Shown: positions 23,523 through 35,447 of the stretch, in pieces
Position numbering within the stretch: the stretch's first letter is position 1
Layout of the letters: every line of letters begins with the position of its first letter
Source of the DNA: Cornus controversa
Lineage: Eukaryota > Streptophyta > Magnoliopsida > Cornales > Cornaceae
Reading direction: 5' to 3'
NCBI GenBank assembly: GCA_026545225.1
Contig: CM048850.1
Coordinates: 6,741,001-6,805,000 of the forward strand
Length of the DNA: 64,000 bases
Notes under the pieces: generated by a model
Seen by the model: the letters and a program-made list of their open reading frames with translations, nothing else
Database searches by the model: none
Told to the model about the DNA's origin: nothing
Program-made: the position numbers and the translations under genes

Positions 23523-26500
23523 TGTTACGCCCTGATTTCTGACTCCTAGGAACGGTGGGTGAACTTGTCCATTAACCCCTAATGAACCATCATAACCTTT
23601 AATTAACTGCGGAAGCTTAATCACATTCTTACACATATGTATGTATAGTGCATCATCAATTATCTCAATGGGCCCCACAACTAGTCCTATGTATGTATCT
23701 AACACTATGTGGACTGTAATATTTTGCACAATTGAAATTCAGGTTTCGCATGATCGAAGACCTCATTTCAAATAATCAAAATTCATGTTTCGCATGATCA
23801 AAATTCTCGCGCAATGTACTATTGAGACTTTGCTGGAATTTTACCCTACTATAATCGAAATTTTTGATACCATTTCGCACAATCGAAGGCATTTTGATCA
23901 TGCGAAATTGGGATTTTGCATGATTGAAATTGCCTTCGACAGACTTCATCATACTTAGCAATTTTCATGCACAAGTCCCATTCTAAGACTTTCAATTCGC
24001 CTATAAACACCCATAAAACATTCAACTTAATTGAAATGACAATTTTCATAGATTCCATAGAAATAAAGCCTCAATACATAACACAAGGTCCATTAACATT
24101 TTGAATTCAAATCATACATCCTTCAAATGTAGTCCTCTAAGTTCATAGTCATTTTATAAATTATATATATATATATTCTCCAAAAATATTAATAATTCAA
24201 TTATGACTACAACTATAATGAATCAACATACCACAAGCTGGCATGGATAGCCACATACAAAATATCCAAAATTAAGTCCAAATTATGAAAAAAAAACTCC
24301 ACCAGGATGTTCATGCACCATCCGTCATTGGCGCCTTATTAGTAAAAAGTTTGGGGGAGAGAGGTGAGCATACAACTACGCTTAGTAAGAGTGCCCCAAC
24401 CCACCTATGCATCGACCCGACACCGACCTACATGATATCAACCATGATGTCGCTACACTACATGATATATATTAATGTTCTCATATTCAACTCTTCACAA
24501 ATGCAATTAAATAAATATGCATTTAAACCACACAACATGTTTAACCATTAAAACACATAAAAATGAAAATATTTACCATTTCTTTGGTCATAATCCAGTA
24601 CATAAAAATGATTGGTTGATCCCAACTGTCACACCCCAATTTGGGCCACTGGAACTCTCCCTGTCTAAGTCCAAATCCCGAGTGTGAACCTGTCAATTAA
24701 ACCCTAATGAACCACTTTAACTCATATGTACCGCAAAAGCTTAATCGTGTACACACTCATGAGAGTGTGTAACTCAACATCAACCAATACCAACGAAAAA
24801 ATATATTCAAAAATACTCAATTTTAGAAAAAGAATCACTTAAATCAAGTTTTAGATGACAAAGTTATGTCTATTCAAAAGTAGTTGGAAATCTTTATTAG
24901 TCGACTGATCTGAATGAGCAGTCGACTAATTTGTCGCTCTAGAAAGTTCAAAAATACACTGCTGAAAATAGTCGACTTATTCAAAAAAGTCAATCAATTG
25001 ATTTCACATATTTGAAAATCTTTATCAGTCGACTTATTTAAAGGAATAGTAGACTTGATAGAAAAAAAATTTCTATTAGTCAACTTATTTAAAGGATCAG
25101 TCGACTAATTTGTCACTCTAAAAATCTCAAAAATGCTCTGTGGAAAATAATTGAGTTATTCAAAAGAATCAGTTGACTGATTCCACCTGAACACCCCTTT
25201 TTAGCATCTTTTTTGTACAAATCTTACAACAATCCTCATACATAAATATTTTAAAAATACAAAACTTATTCAATCACATTCCAATCATAAATGAAAAGTT
25301 AAAAATTTCATGCATTCCATATAATTAACCCAAAAGAATATAAATGATCTTGTACATGTTCATTTCATGTAAAAAGTCCACAAGCCAGACATATATTCAA
25401 AGGTAAAATGTTAAATTCGAATAACAAGTTCGATAAATGCCCTAACATGGCATACGAAAATATAACATAAATGATAATGGTGTAATATAAATTTCATCCC
25501 TCGAGCTCCTCAAGTTCTATCCACAACTGATGCCTTATCTGTAAAAATGGTTGGGGAAAGGGGGGTGAGCACCATGGCGACTCAATAGAGAAACCCAAAC
25601 CAACCTATGCATCGACTCGACGCGACCTACATGAATGTAAGCATGGCATCCCTATACTATATGGCATACTTCCAAGACACGTGAAATGTTATCATGGCAT
25701 TCCTACATTATATGACATACTTCATTGTACATGCTCAAAGGAATTTCAAATTCAAAGCTTAAATGGAAAACATATTCAACATTACTCAATTTTAAGAAAA
25801 ATGCTACGAAACATCAATATGATTATCACAAATCAATAATAACACTTAAGCACCAAATCACATAAATTTCAAAATCACACAAAGGTGGGAGTTATCGTAG
25901 AACCACCGGATAACTGCTAAGTAAGCCAATTATCCGTAATATCTATTTTGACGGGTGATCAACCCAAGGGTCTAAAAGGAACCAAATCTGACTTTATTGG
26001 TTACTACCTAATGGTCTAGAGTAACCACCTTGGCCAAGTTTAGGGATTTGCACCCTAGGGATCTAAGCCCTCATTGCATTCTGATCTCTTCCCAAAATCA
26101 ACAACCAATCACATCAGTTCAAGAATGGAAACACATACAATTTCAAGCACATCACAAGCTAATTGATTTACATGCTAAAACATATAATCTCGTGCATATA
26201 ACAATGAACAATTCCATGATTCAAGTGCATCATAAGCCACTTAACTTCTATGCTAACACATGTAATCTCATGCATAAAACAATGCATTATTCCATAATTC
26301 ACGTACATCATAAGTCACTTAATTCACATGGTAAAACATATGATTCCATGCATATAACACTACAACATTTGAAGGAAATAATCATTTTCATACATATTAT
26401 CAAGCATATAACATGCATTATACACAACATGGTCTCTACATTTTAAATCATGTTATAAAGTAACATTCCTCCACAATTAACAACAACTAAGCATATAGAT

Positions 26501-28681
26501 ACAATTCAATGTACATGAATTCGATAAGATCATTAATTAACATGAATTGACCCAATTAAAAGTGCAAGACTTATATTCTAGTAATTCTAAACGTGCTAAA
26601 CAACATAATCCACAACAATTCCTAAGGAATCAATGATAAGATAGAGAGAAAACCCCTACCTCAATTTCAAGCAAAAATATTCCAAAAATCTAATTTATCT
26701 GAAGATGATTTTGTTCAGACCAAACTCGAGCCCTCAATGCATAGATCGTTTCTCTCTTCTTCGACTCCTTCTAATTCTCACCTTAAGACCCTCTAATTTA
26801 ATGAAGATAAAGGTAAGTGATGAAGATATATATAGATAGATAGAATCACTCACGGCTAATGAAGAAGATAGAATGAATTGGAATTCCTCACTTTGTTATT
26901 TATAGCAATATAACCTACTCTTATTCACAAAAACGCCATCACCTTTTACTTAAACATTTTTGGGCTCATTTTCAGAGTTTCGTAACTCCGATTGATACGA
27001 AATTGATTCCGTAGTGGGTAAAATATTTTATTTAAGTTACCTTCCAAATTTGAAGTCATTTCGACACTTTTGGATTTTCTAGGTCAACGGGGCCTGCATG
27101 CTCGGGTCAACCGAACCCAAAAAAGTCAATTTTTTCCAAATGCTCCGAAAACTATCCCAAACCTTAAATAAGTTATCTAAACATGTATTACAGTTAAAAC
27201 TCTTAAAAATTCATGTAAAGTATAATTATGATAATAAATGAAATTAAATGAAAACTAGCCAAAAATGGTCACAGTCGTTACACCGACGATCATAAGGTGT
27301 TGGGCAACTTCGATGACACCAAAGTGTTGGTCAACTCCGACAACGCTTGTATGATTGGGCAACTCCGAATGTCATACATTCATGGCATTATGTAAGCCTT
27401 GCACTAGTGATTAGGTAACTCTGACTGTCACTACACTTGGTGTGTGATTGGGCGTCTCTGACGATCATCCCAATGTGAGTATTCTCACCACTTCAATACA
27501 TGGTTGATCATCTCTGAATTTCATACATATCACACTTGGACAATTCTCCGATATATTCAAGTATATATGTTCATAAAACATATATACCTCACATAACATA
27601 TAATTCTCATGCTCTTCAATACACATTCTTGTTATTTGTAACTCTAGCATGCCTTTATGTACACAATTCCCATATAATCACACACTTGCTACAATTCATG
27701 TATATTAGCAACTTATGCATAAATTTCACCACATATCAATTATGCTTTCATTTCATAGACATTGCATGTATAAATACACAATTCATCACATATCACATGA
27801 AAGATATCTCTAACATGCATAATTACACAATATAAAAGGGAATGAATAAATCACTAAACTCCCACTACTCACCCATACATGCTAGCACAATTTATACAAT
27901 CCCAAATCCACCAAAACCCTAGAATCAACAACTAAAAGGGAAGAAACAACCCTACCTCAAGTTTGGAGCTCTTCCTAGCAAGACCTAGAAGTCACCAAAC
28001 TTCAATTTTCTCTAAATTGCAATTTCTTTACGTAGAACCGTAAATCAGGACAAGGAGAACACACTTTCCTTCTTGGACAAAGCCTGAATCCACACTTCAA
28101 CAAACTCCAATTTTCATAACTTTCTTATAGGGGACTTTGAACCCACTAAAGTGAAAAGGAAGATGAGGGGAGTGACTTTCTCTCTTGGAGCAAGCTCAAA
28201 ATCTCACTCTAAAGTGCTCAAAACCAAGGAAGAAGAAGAGCTTGAGAGGTCTTCAATGGCTGATTTCTATATCTTTACATTCTATCCCAATAATATACAC
28301 TTAAGTGTATTAACGCCTCACCAAGGGCAAAATAGTCATTTTGCCTTTAAGTCACTTAACGTACCTCCCGAGCTCCGTTTTCGATTTCGAAAGCGGCTAC
28401 AACTCTGAAATCACTTCTTTAACTCATTAAACATTTAGTTTGGTTCAAAATTAAAATAAATATTTTTTGGATTTTTGGGCCCACCTGATTTGCTTCCCGG
28501 GGCTCGCCGATCCAAAATTCTCAAAATTTTTCAAATGCTCCCAAAACTTCCTAGAACCTCTAAAAAAAAGTCCCCAAACATGTTTTTCACACTCAAAACT
28601 TGCTAAACATCATTTAAAATGTATTTATGAAAATTATGATGAATAAAATGAAAATCAGTCAAAATTGGACTGGTCTCTACA
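23523..28681 (-). mobile_element. Solo LTR, family B (Tekay-type), split by a nested LTR
   Basis: Minus-strand start TGTAGAGACCAGTCCAATTT at 28681 and end GGGCGTAACA at 23523. Flanks AAACC (23518-23522) and AAACT (28682-28686) are a 4/5-matched target duplication. Neither side carries a PBS or PPT, so it is a solo LTR. Without the nested element it is about 2.5 kb. It shares blocks with 9163-10250. A word block of cgcatgatcgaaa type lies at 23740-23960. Confidence 0.75.
24627..27282 (-). mobile_element. Solo LTR nested inside the family B solo LTR
   Basis: Minus strand: TGTAACGACTGTGACC at 27282 to GGGGTGTGACA at 24627, about 2.66 kb. Flanks CCAAC (24622-24626) and CCGAC (27283-27287) match 4/5. 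Joining the flanks restores a continuous family B LTR as seen at 9440-9560. Its first 350 bases resemble the 6654 LTR (ATACATGTTTAGA, CAATCGGAGTTACGAAACTC-like text). TATA-type TGCTATAAATAAC lies at about 26896-26908 (-). Words of agtcgactgat type fill 24895-25195. Confidence 0.78.
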
Positions 28682-29793
28682 AAACTGATCCTTTTAAGTG
28701 AAAAAGTGTTTACAAATGTAACTCTCAAACTAAATTTGTAACAAGAAACTCTTAATAGATATCGTTCAATATAGATAAATACACAAGCGTAAACTCACAA
28801 GACTAGAGTATATAAGGAATTCACAAGATGAAATTCAAGTCTATTGAATAATTTTTTGCAAGATAGTAGATAATGTATTGAATACTCAAATTATTCATCT
28901 TGAAGTCTCTTTTATGTATATGAGCATTATATAACCAAAGCTAGCTGAAATAAGGTGGTTAGAGTAGTTGGGAGAGCATTAAATGAAGAAAATAGTTGTT
29001 GGATTCAAAGTCTGCTACTATTGGTCGACTGATGAATTCATTGGCCAGCTGATGAACATTATTTCAGTCAGCTGAAGCTATGATTCGGTCAATTGAAATA
29101 ATGTTTCAGTTTTCCCTATTTTATAAAACCTACTGGATTTATCAGCCGGTTGATAACACTGTTTCGATCAGTTGAAGTAATGTTTCGATTGGTTAAAATT
29201 ATGTTCCAGCTTTTCCTATTTTGTATAACTTACTGGAATGAATTTCGAGTTCAGTCAACCAGCTGATGGAACCCATCAGGTGATTGAATTCTATAAAAAT
29301 GTGAGTTTACCAATTTGAAAGGTCAGAATGTTCAAACATATTTATAGGTCCATAAAGGTATATATGAGTGATGTTCAAAACTTATTGAATGATTGATGAA
29401 AGATCAAGTATGAGTTAAAAAGTATTTTTATGCATGATTTTTGAAAGTTTTGAGCTTTATAGGAATTCAAATACACTTTGACAAAAATTCCTAAGCACTC
29501 ACCATCCTATTTTCCTCTTTCTTCAATGTGGATTGATCGGTTGAGCTTTTAGAGGATTTACTTGCTTATTTGGATTGCTCTCTTGAGCTTGAATGACTTT
29601 GTAAACTTGAAAGCTTCTATTTTGACGTTCTTCAATTTTAATACACTTGAACATGTATGTGATTTGTTTTGAGCTTGAAGTGTTTGGAATTGGATTCGAT
29701 TCCTTGAGTTTTGTCTTTGAATTTGATCAACTAACACAATCACTTAATGCAGACATTAGTGCTGAAAAAACCACTAATGGTTTGTAATCATCA
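28682..29793 (-). repeat. Copia-like LTR sequence hosting the nested solo LTRs
   Basis: Read on the minus strand from TGATTACAAACC (29793): AT-rich U3-like DNA with palindromic words of the cagctgatgaa/gtcgactgat type (29030-29290), then CTTGTGAGTTTACGC and TATCTATTAAGAGTTTCTTG, resembling R-U5 text of plant Ty1/copia LTRs. The text appears to continue past the solo LTR at 23522 on the same strand. No protein gene is present. Confidence 0.4.
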
Positions 29794-30090
29794 AAATTAC
29801 TAAATTGCCCTTATGTCAACACCTTTAAGTCAACAAAACCTTTATTATTGTTATTAGCCTCAGCACGCTTAGCAGTTGACCAAGTTGCCTTATCTTTCTC
29901 TACAGTTATAATCACATCTCCAGTACCAGTGGTAGAGGTAGGAATTTTATAACCATTCTCAATAGACATCCAAACTCTCACCTTGAGATTTAAGAAATGC
30001 CGTCATACGAGACTTCCAAAAAGTATAATTTAAAACATCAAACAAAGGAGCTCGCTAAGCCGAGCCTCCCTCTTTCACACTAGATTCCAT
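29794..30090 (-). pseudogene. Start of a Ty1/copia gag (minus strand)
   Basis: After the PBS at 30182-30170 the minus strand has an ATG at 30090 and reads MESSVKEGGSA, stop, then FDVLNYTFWKSRMTAFLKSQGESLD, the conserved opening of plant copia Gag (F-D-G-x-N-Y-x-x-W-K-x-R-M). A stop replaces the codon after MESSVKEGGSA, others follow, and coding text is lost by 29794. Only this stub remains. Confidence 0.6.
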
Positions 30091-30169
30091 GATGAGTTTT
30101 GAATACAAAAATAATTTTTAATTTTAAAGATTACTTTCGCAAGGAACTACACACAAATTAAGGAACAAT

Positions 30170-30182
30170 GTTTTGATACCAA
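30170..30182 (-). other. Primer-binding site of the minus-strand copia remnant
   Basis: The minus strand reads TTGGTATCAAAAC, close to the initiator tRNA-Met PBS, and sits between the LTR end and gag. Confidence 0.6.
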
Positions 30183-30183
30183 T

Positions 30184-30789
30184 TGTGAGTTTTGCGATGC
30201 GAAAGCGGCTATAAAAGTTTGATTTAGATCCTAGAGAGGAGTGAATTGGCTTACTTACTCATTTGCTTAATTTTTTAGATTATTTCAATTTTAAGGCCAA
30301 ATTAAAATTAAACAATTATAAAGCAAGTAAATAAAATAAAAGTGCAAGTAAAGTAATGATGACACCAGATATACGTAAAAAATTCAGAACGGAAAAATAC
30401 CTCAGGTCCTGAAAATTAGGGACCAGTTCTACTTTGAAAACCCTGAATTTTAACCAGATACTCTAGTTTTTCAAAGTAGGCTCTCAAAAAACAAAGTACA
30501 ACGTATTCTCACCATAGTTACCTGTACTATATGATATCCTCATTGAATTAACCATTTCCATGGACTTGTTCATTATCTCGAAGATCAATACCAAAAATAG
30601 ACGAAAAAATATAACTTAATCAATCAAGTTTTAAACACCAAAATTAGCCGATTACAATTTTATATCTCACTACGTCTGCAACCCTACAACATCACTCAAA
30701 AGAAATGTGAGAGACGAATTTGTCTTAGGACAACACGTCAAACGCGTCCGTTAGTCTCAGAATCGATTGATAAGTTCCTACTCTTATTG
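30184..30789 (-). repeat. 5' LTR of the minus-strand copia remnant (approximate)
   Basis: Lies upstream of the PBS on the minus strand. The phrase GATCCTAGAGAGGAGTGAATT, followed by AAGCAAGTAAATAAAATAAA and CTCAGGTCCTGAAAATTAGG-like text, is a familiar plant copia LTR pattern. The outer end is masked by the CRM-like insertion at 30795; it may continue at 33793-33858. Confidence 0.45.
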
Positions 30790-30794
30790 TAATC

Positions 30795-31212
30795 TGATGT
30801 AAGACAATTGACTTTGGAGTTTGAAGAAGAGATTAACCGAAAATTGGCAAAACACGCTGGTCCGAAGAAACGGGCATAACTTTATTGTTTTAATGTTTTC
30901 TTTCCTTTTTCGTTTCCTTTGGAAATAGATTTTCTTTTCCTATTAGGATTAGAATTTCTACAAATTTTCTTTATTGTTTTAGTGTTTTCTTTCCTTTTTC
31001 GTTTCCTTCGGAAATAGATTTTCTTTTCCTGTTAGGATTAGAATTTCTACAAGTTTCCTTTATTTTTAGGTTTCCTAGTACTGTTAGGATTATGATTTCT
31101 CTATTATAAATATATGTACCGCCATAGGGCAGAGATCAATCAATTTATCAATAAAGTTTTACTTTGGTTTACAATTAATTATGCTGATGGATTCCAGTGT
31201 CTGTGTTCTTAG
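30795..31212 (+). repeat. 5' LTR (truncated) of the CRM-like element
   Basis: Begins TGATGTAAGACAATTG with the end of the pol reading frame (EFEEEINRKLAKHAGPKK), as in the 3' LTR. Contains two tandem copies of a ~92-bp segment with TTTCTTTCCTTTTTCGTTTC, a TATA box ATTATAAATA at about 31103-31112 and AATAAAG near 31151. The last ~20-30 bases of the LTR are lost at the deletion. Confidence 0.8.
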
Positions 31213-33475
31213 GGTTATGCAGCTTATGAACCAGGTATTGCGACCTTTCATTGAAAAATATGTAGTCGTCTATTTTGATGACATACTGATTTACAGTTAG
31301 AGTGAGAAAGATCATATGAAACATCTACGGGCTGTGTTAGAGGTGTTGTCCGAAAATAAGCTGTTTATCAACTTTAAAAAATGCAGTTGGCTGACAGAAA
31401 GATTGTTATTCCTTGGGTATGTGGTCAATTCGGAGGGAATAATTGTTGATGATGAAAAGGTGAGAACCATTCGTGATTGGCCTACACCAAAGACAGTAGG
31501 AGAGGTGAGGAGTTTCCATGGGTTGGCAACGTTTTATCATTGATTTATTAGGGACTTCAGCAGTATTGTGGCTCCTATTATAGAGTGCTTAAAGAAGGGT
31601 AAGTTTCAGTGGGGAGAAGATGCCGACATAGCTTTTGCAGTCATTAAAGAAAAACTGTGCACTACTCCTGTTTTGGCTTTACCCAGTTTTGAGAAACTAT
31701 TCGAGGTGGAGTGTGATGCTAGTGGAATTGGGGTTGGAGTAGTTCTATCACAAGAGAAAAGACCAGTGGCATTTTTCAGTGAGAAACTTAGCGATGCACG
31801 CCGAAAGTGGAGTACCTTTGACCAAGAATTTTATGCTATTGTCTGTGCTCTGAAGCATTGGGAGTACTATCTGATTCAGTGAGAATTTATTCTTTACACT
31901 GATCACCAAGTTTTGAAGTATTTAAACAGTCAGAGGAGTTTAAGTAATATACATACTCGGTGGGCGACCTATATGCAGAAGTTTTCTTATGTGCTAAAAC
32001 ACAAATTTGGGATTCTGAATAAGGTGGCAGATACATTAAGTCAACGCGCAAGTTTACTGATCACTATATAGCAAGAGATTATTGGGTTTGAGTTCTTGAA
32101 GGAGTTGTATTCTGATGATGAAGATTTTGCTGAGGTATGGGAAAAATATAGTCGTAGACAGACAAAGGGAGAATTCTATTTGGTCAAAGGGTACCTGTTC
32201 CGTGGTAATCAGTTATGTATTCCTCGGAGCTCCTTGAGGGAGAAGCTGATTCGAGAGTTACATGGTGGAGGTTTGAGTGGTCACTTGGGGCGTGACAAGA
32301 CTATCAGTGGGATAGCTGAGCGATATTACTGGCCTCAGTTGAAACGCGACATGGGTAACCTTGTTCGCAAGTGTTATGTTTGTCAGACTTCTAAGAGGCA
32401 GGCTCAGAATATAGGTCTTTACATGCCTCTACTTGTACCGAATGACATATGGGAGGATTTGTCAATGGATTTTGTTTTGGGTCTTCCACGAACTCAGCGT
32501 GGAGTAGACTCTGTGTTTGTTGTGGTTGACAGGTTCTCCAAGATGGGACATTTTATCCCTTGTTGGAAGACATCTGATGCGTCACATGTGACTCAACTGT
32601 TCTTTTATGAGATGGTTCGTTTACATGGAGTTCCTCAGTCTATAACCTCTGATAGGGATTCAAAATTTCTTAGCCATTTTTGGGTTATGTTGTGGCGGCG
32701 GATGGATACCACTCTAAAGTTCAGTAGCACTGCGCACCCGCAGACCGATAGGCAGACTGAGAATCTGAATCGAACACTGGGGAATTTAATTCGGAGCATT
32801 TGTGGTGATAAGCCTAAATAGTGGGATTTAGTTTTGGCACAAGCTGAATTTGCGTATAACAATGCAGTTCACACTGCTACTCGTAAATCTCCTTTTGCTT
32901 TAGTGTATCAACAGCCTCCTAAGCATGCGTTAGACCTAGCACGTCTTCCCAAGGTCACTGGAACAAGTGTTGCTGCCGAGAACCTGGCTGAGCAAGTTTG
33001 CGATGTTTAGACTGAAGTAAAGGCGCGGTTAGAGGAGAAGAATGCGAAGTATAAAGCTGTAGCAGATGTGAAAAGACGTGAAAAATTGTTCACTGAGGGT
33101 GATCAGGTTATGTTGTTTCTGCGTAAGGAAAGGTTCCCAGTTGGTTCCTATAACAAGTTGAAGCCAAGGAAGTATGGGCCGTACAAGGTGATCAAGAAGA
33201 TCAATGACAACACATATATGATTGACTTGCTTGCTGATATGAACATATCTCGTACTTTCAATGTAGCTGACTTTTATGAGTTTAGTGATGATGTTCCGCT
33301 ATATTCGGATTACAACTCGAGGTCAAGTTCTTCGCATGTGGGAAAGACTGATGTAGGACAATTGGCTTTGGAGTTTGAAGAAGAGATTGACCGAAAATTG
33401 GCAAAACGTGCTAGTCCGAAGCATAACTTTATTATTTTAGTGTTTTCTTTCCTTTTTCGTTTCCTTTGGAAATAG
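31213..33475 (+). pseudogene. pol pseudogene (RT-RNase H-integrase) of the CRM-like element
   Basis: Starts mid-RT at [21 protein letters not shown], then DDILIYS. RNase [31 protein letters not shown] and [15 protein letters not shown]. Integrase: [59 protein letters not shown]. Stops: TGA 31541, TGA 31880, TAG 32819, TAG 33008; at all four Arg or Gln is expected. The 135-residue tail (33068-33475) continues into the 3' LTR, a known feature of CRM elements. Confidence 0.88.
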
Positions 33476-33787
33476 ATTTTCTTTTCCTGTTAGGATTAGA
33501 ATTTTTATAAGTTTCCTTTATTGTTTTAGTGTTTTCTTTCCTTTTTTGTTTCCTTTGGAAATAAATTTTCTTTTCCTGTTAGGATTAGAATTTCTACAAG
33601 TTTCCTTTATTTTTAGGTTTCCTAGTACTGTTAGGATTATGATTTCTCTATTATAAATATATGTACTGCCATAGGGCAGAGATCAATCAATTTATCAATA
33701 AAGTTTTACTTTAGTTTACAATTAATTGTGTTGGTGGATTCCAGTTTCTATGTTCTTATGGTATACGCTTACTCCCGTTCTGCGTCA
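33349..33787 (+). repeat. 3' LTR of the CRM-like element
   Basis: 439 bases, TGATGTAGGACAATTG to TCTGCGTCA, followed by TAATC. The first ~110 bases encode the end of pol. Carries the same tandem ~92-bp duplication as the 5' LTR, a TATA box TTATAAATAT at 33651-33660 and CAATAAAG near 33700. Confidence 0.85.
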
Positions 33788-33858
33788 TAATCTAATTAGT
33801 TGTTATAGTATTTGATTATTATAATCATCAATTACTTTGAGCATTAAAATTCCCTACT

Positions 33859-34121
33859 TGTTGCAAGTGGTCAAGTGGGTTCATTCCACATTAATGCATA
33901 TATATCTATATGCTGATATTTTGCACCTCCTTCCTCAGCCTATATATATGGGATCAAATTTATGTTTTGGTAATCTATCTTTTTGAGAATAAAAAGCATA
34001 CTGACTTCTCTCATTCTCTCTCTCTCGGATCTCTCTCTCAATCTCGCCTTTTCTCTTACTTCTCAATCTATTGCTCTCTTACTATTTATATAATATCTTT
34101 ATCTACTACTATTATACAACA
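33859..34121 (+). repeat. 5' LTR of the copia element
   Basis: TGTTGCAAGTGGTCAAGTGG to CTATTATACAACA. Contains TATATATATGGGATC as TATA-like text, a CT-rich leader and a possible poly-A signal AATAAAAAG near 33989. Confidence 0.95.
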
Positions 34122-34136
34122 TGTTATCAGCACGAG
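34122..34136 (+). other. Primer-binding site of the copia element
   Basis: TGTTATCAGCACGAG begins at the LTR boundary. This is the PBS form common in plant copia elements of the initiator-Met class. Confidence 0.65.
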
Positions 34137-34214
34137 GTTCTGACCACCCGACAAGACAATTAAAAGCACAAGGTTCTGACTAACGGAGAAGACAAGTAAA
34201 AGGTACGAAAATTA

Positions 34215-34294
34215 TTTTTTATGTCATTCCAATATATAAATAGATCTATACATATATCTATATATATATAGATAAATATATAATATATCTATTG

Positions 34295-34329
<35 letters not shown>

Positions 34330-34520
34330 CCCATACATATAATCTATATATTTATATAGATATATCTATATATACATTTAAATATATAATATATATGTAT
34401 ATATAAAGTCCTTCCCGATTGCGAAGTGACATGTTCATATTTATATTATTATGTCAATATAAAGTCCTTCCCGATTGCGAAGTGACATGTTCATATTTAT
34501 ATTATTTTATTATGTCAATA
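34215..34520. repeat. AT microsatellite and a ~58-bp tandem duplication
   Basis: (TA)n and ATATCTATAT tracts cover 34240-34400 in the leader. Then AAAGTCCTTCCCGATTGCGA and following bases occur twice in tandem (about 34404-34459 and 34460-34520). Confidence 0.85.
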
Positions 34521-34558
34521 TACTTACATATAAAATTTCGAATATCTTACAATAAAAG

Positions 34559-35338
34559 ACTCGTCCACACTATGAAAATTTTGAAGGATAGGTTCGAATC
34601 AAAGAACTATAAATCTGCCAAGAGCTCGAGACAACTGGTCAAAATTGAAGTTGTCTGATTATAAATCGGTAATAGAATATAATTCAACTCTATTCCGAAT
34701 TAACTCCCAAATGAATTTATGTGGAGAGCCTAAAAATGATGTGGATATGTTAGAAAAAATATTTACCACATTTCATCCCTCGAACTAGCTCTTCCAGCAG
34801 CAGTATCGAGAGAGATATTTTATAAGATATTCTGAGTTGATATCTTGCTTATTAGTAGCTGAATAAAATAATGAGCTCTTATTAGAAAACCACATATCCC
34901 GTCCGATCGGATCAACTTCATTCAGCATCCTTTAATGGTCGTGGACGTGGAAGTGGTCGGGGACGTGGCCACGGTAGAAATAATAATTATGGTGGTTATC
35001 CTTCATTTAAGTTTCCTAGTAGGAACTATATACCATATTATCATGAAGGAAATGCAAGTGGGGCAAAGCAAGAAAAATTGAAAGGTGTGCTGAATGCAAC
35101 CTCTAAACAATATGAAAATGCTTGCTTTCGCTGTGGTATGAAAGGGCATTGGTCACAGACCTGCCGAACCGCCCAAACACTACATTGAGCTATATCAAGC
35201 TTCAAATCAAAGGAAAAGGGAAGGAAAAAGAGATTGAAACAAATGCTATCAAAAATTATAAACTGATAGCCATCAATCATCTTGGTATTTTAGATATCTA
35301 TAAAGACCTCCCTGAAATAAATAAATCAGTTGACTGAT
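34559..35338 (+). pseudogene. gag pseudogene of the copia element
   Basis: Broken by stops and frameshifts. Recognisable parts are MKILKDRFESKNYKSAKSSR, a capsid-like stretch with DVDMLEKIFTTFHPSN, a Gly/Arg-rich segment (34932-34980) and one CCHC knuckle CFRCGMKGHWSQTC at about 35122-35163, followed in another frame by KLQIKGKGKEKEIETNAIKN. The knuckle binds element RNA in intact homologues. Confidence 0.75.
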
Positions 35339-35447
35339 GATGAAAATGTTCACATCAATTTGATATAATTTCCCTTGATTTTTATTAGTATATTATTACA
35401 AGTTTTGTTTGTAATTACACTTTTATTAATGTAATGAAGATATATGT

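Larger units (their letters stand above)
30795..33787 (+). mobile_element. Internally deleted CRM-like chromovirus, TSD TAATC
   Basis: Exact 5-bp duplications TAATC at 30790-30794 and 33788-33792. Ends match over about 415 bases (30795-31212 and 33349-33766). The 5' LTR joins directly to mid-RT text, so the LTR end, PBS, gag, protease and N-terminal RT are deleted. Integrase text such as [20 protein letters not shown] and [21 protein letters not shown] fits CRM/Reina-type chromoviruses. The clade call is from memory of these motifs. Confidence 0.85.

Noticed and set aside
26030-26446. 138-residue plus-strand ORF
   Set aside because: Lies inside the nested solo LTR; His-rich text from ACAT repeats with no domain.
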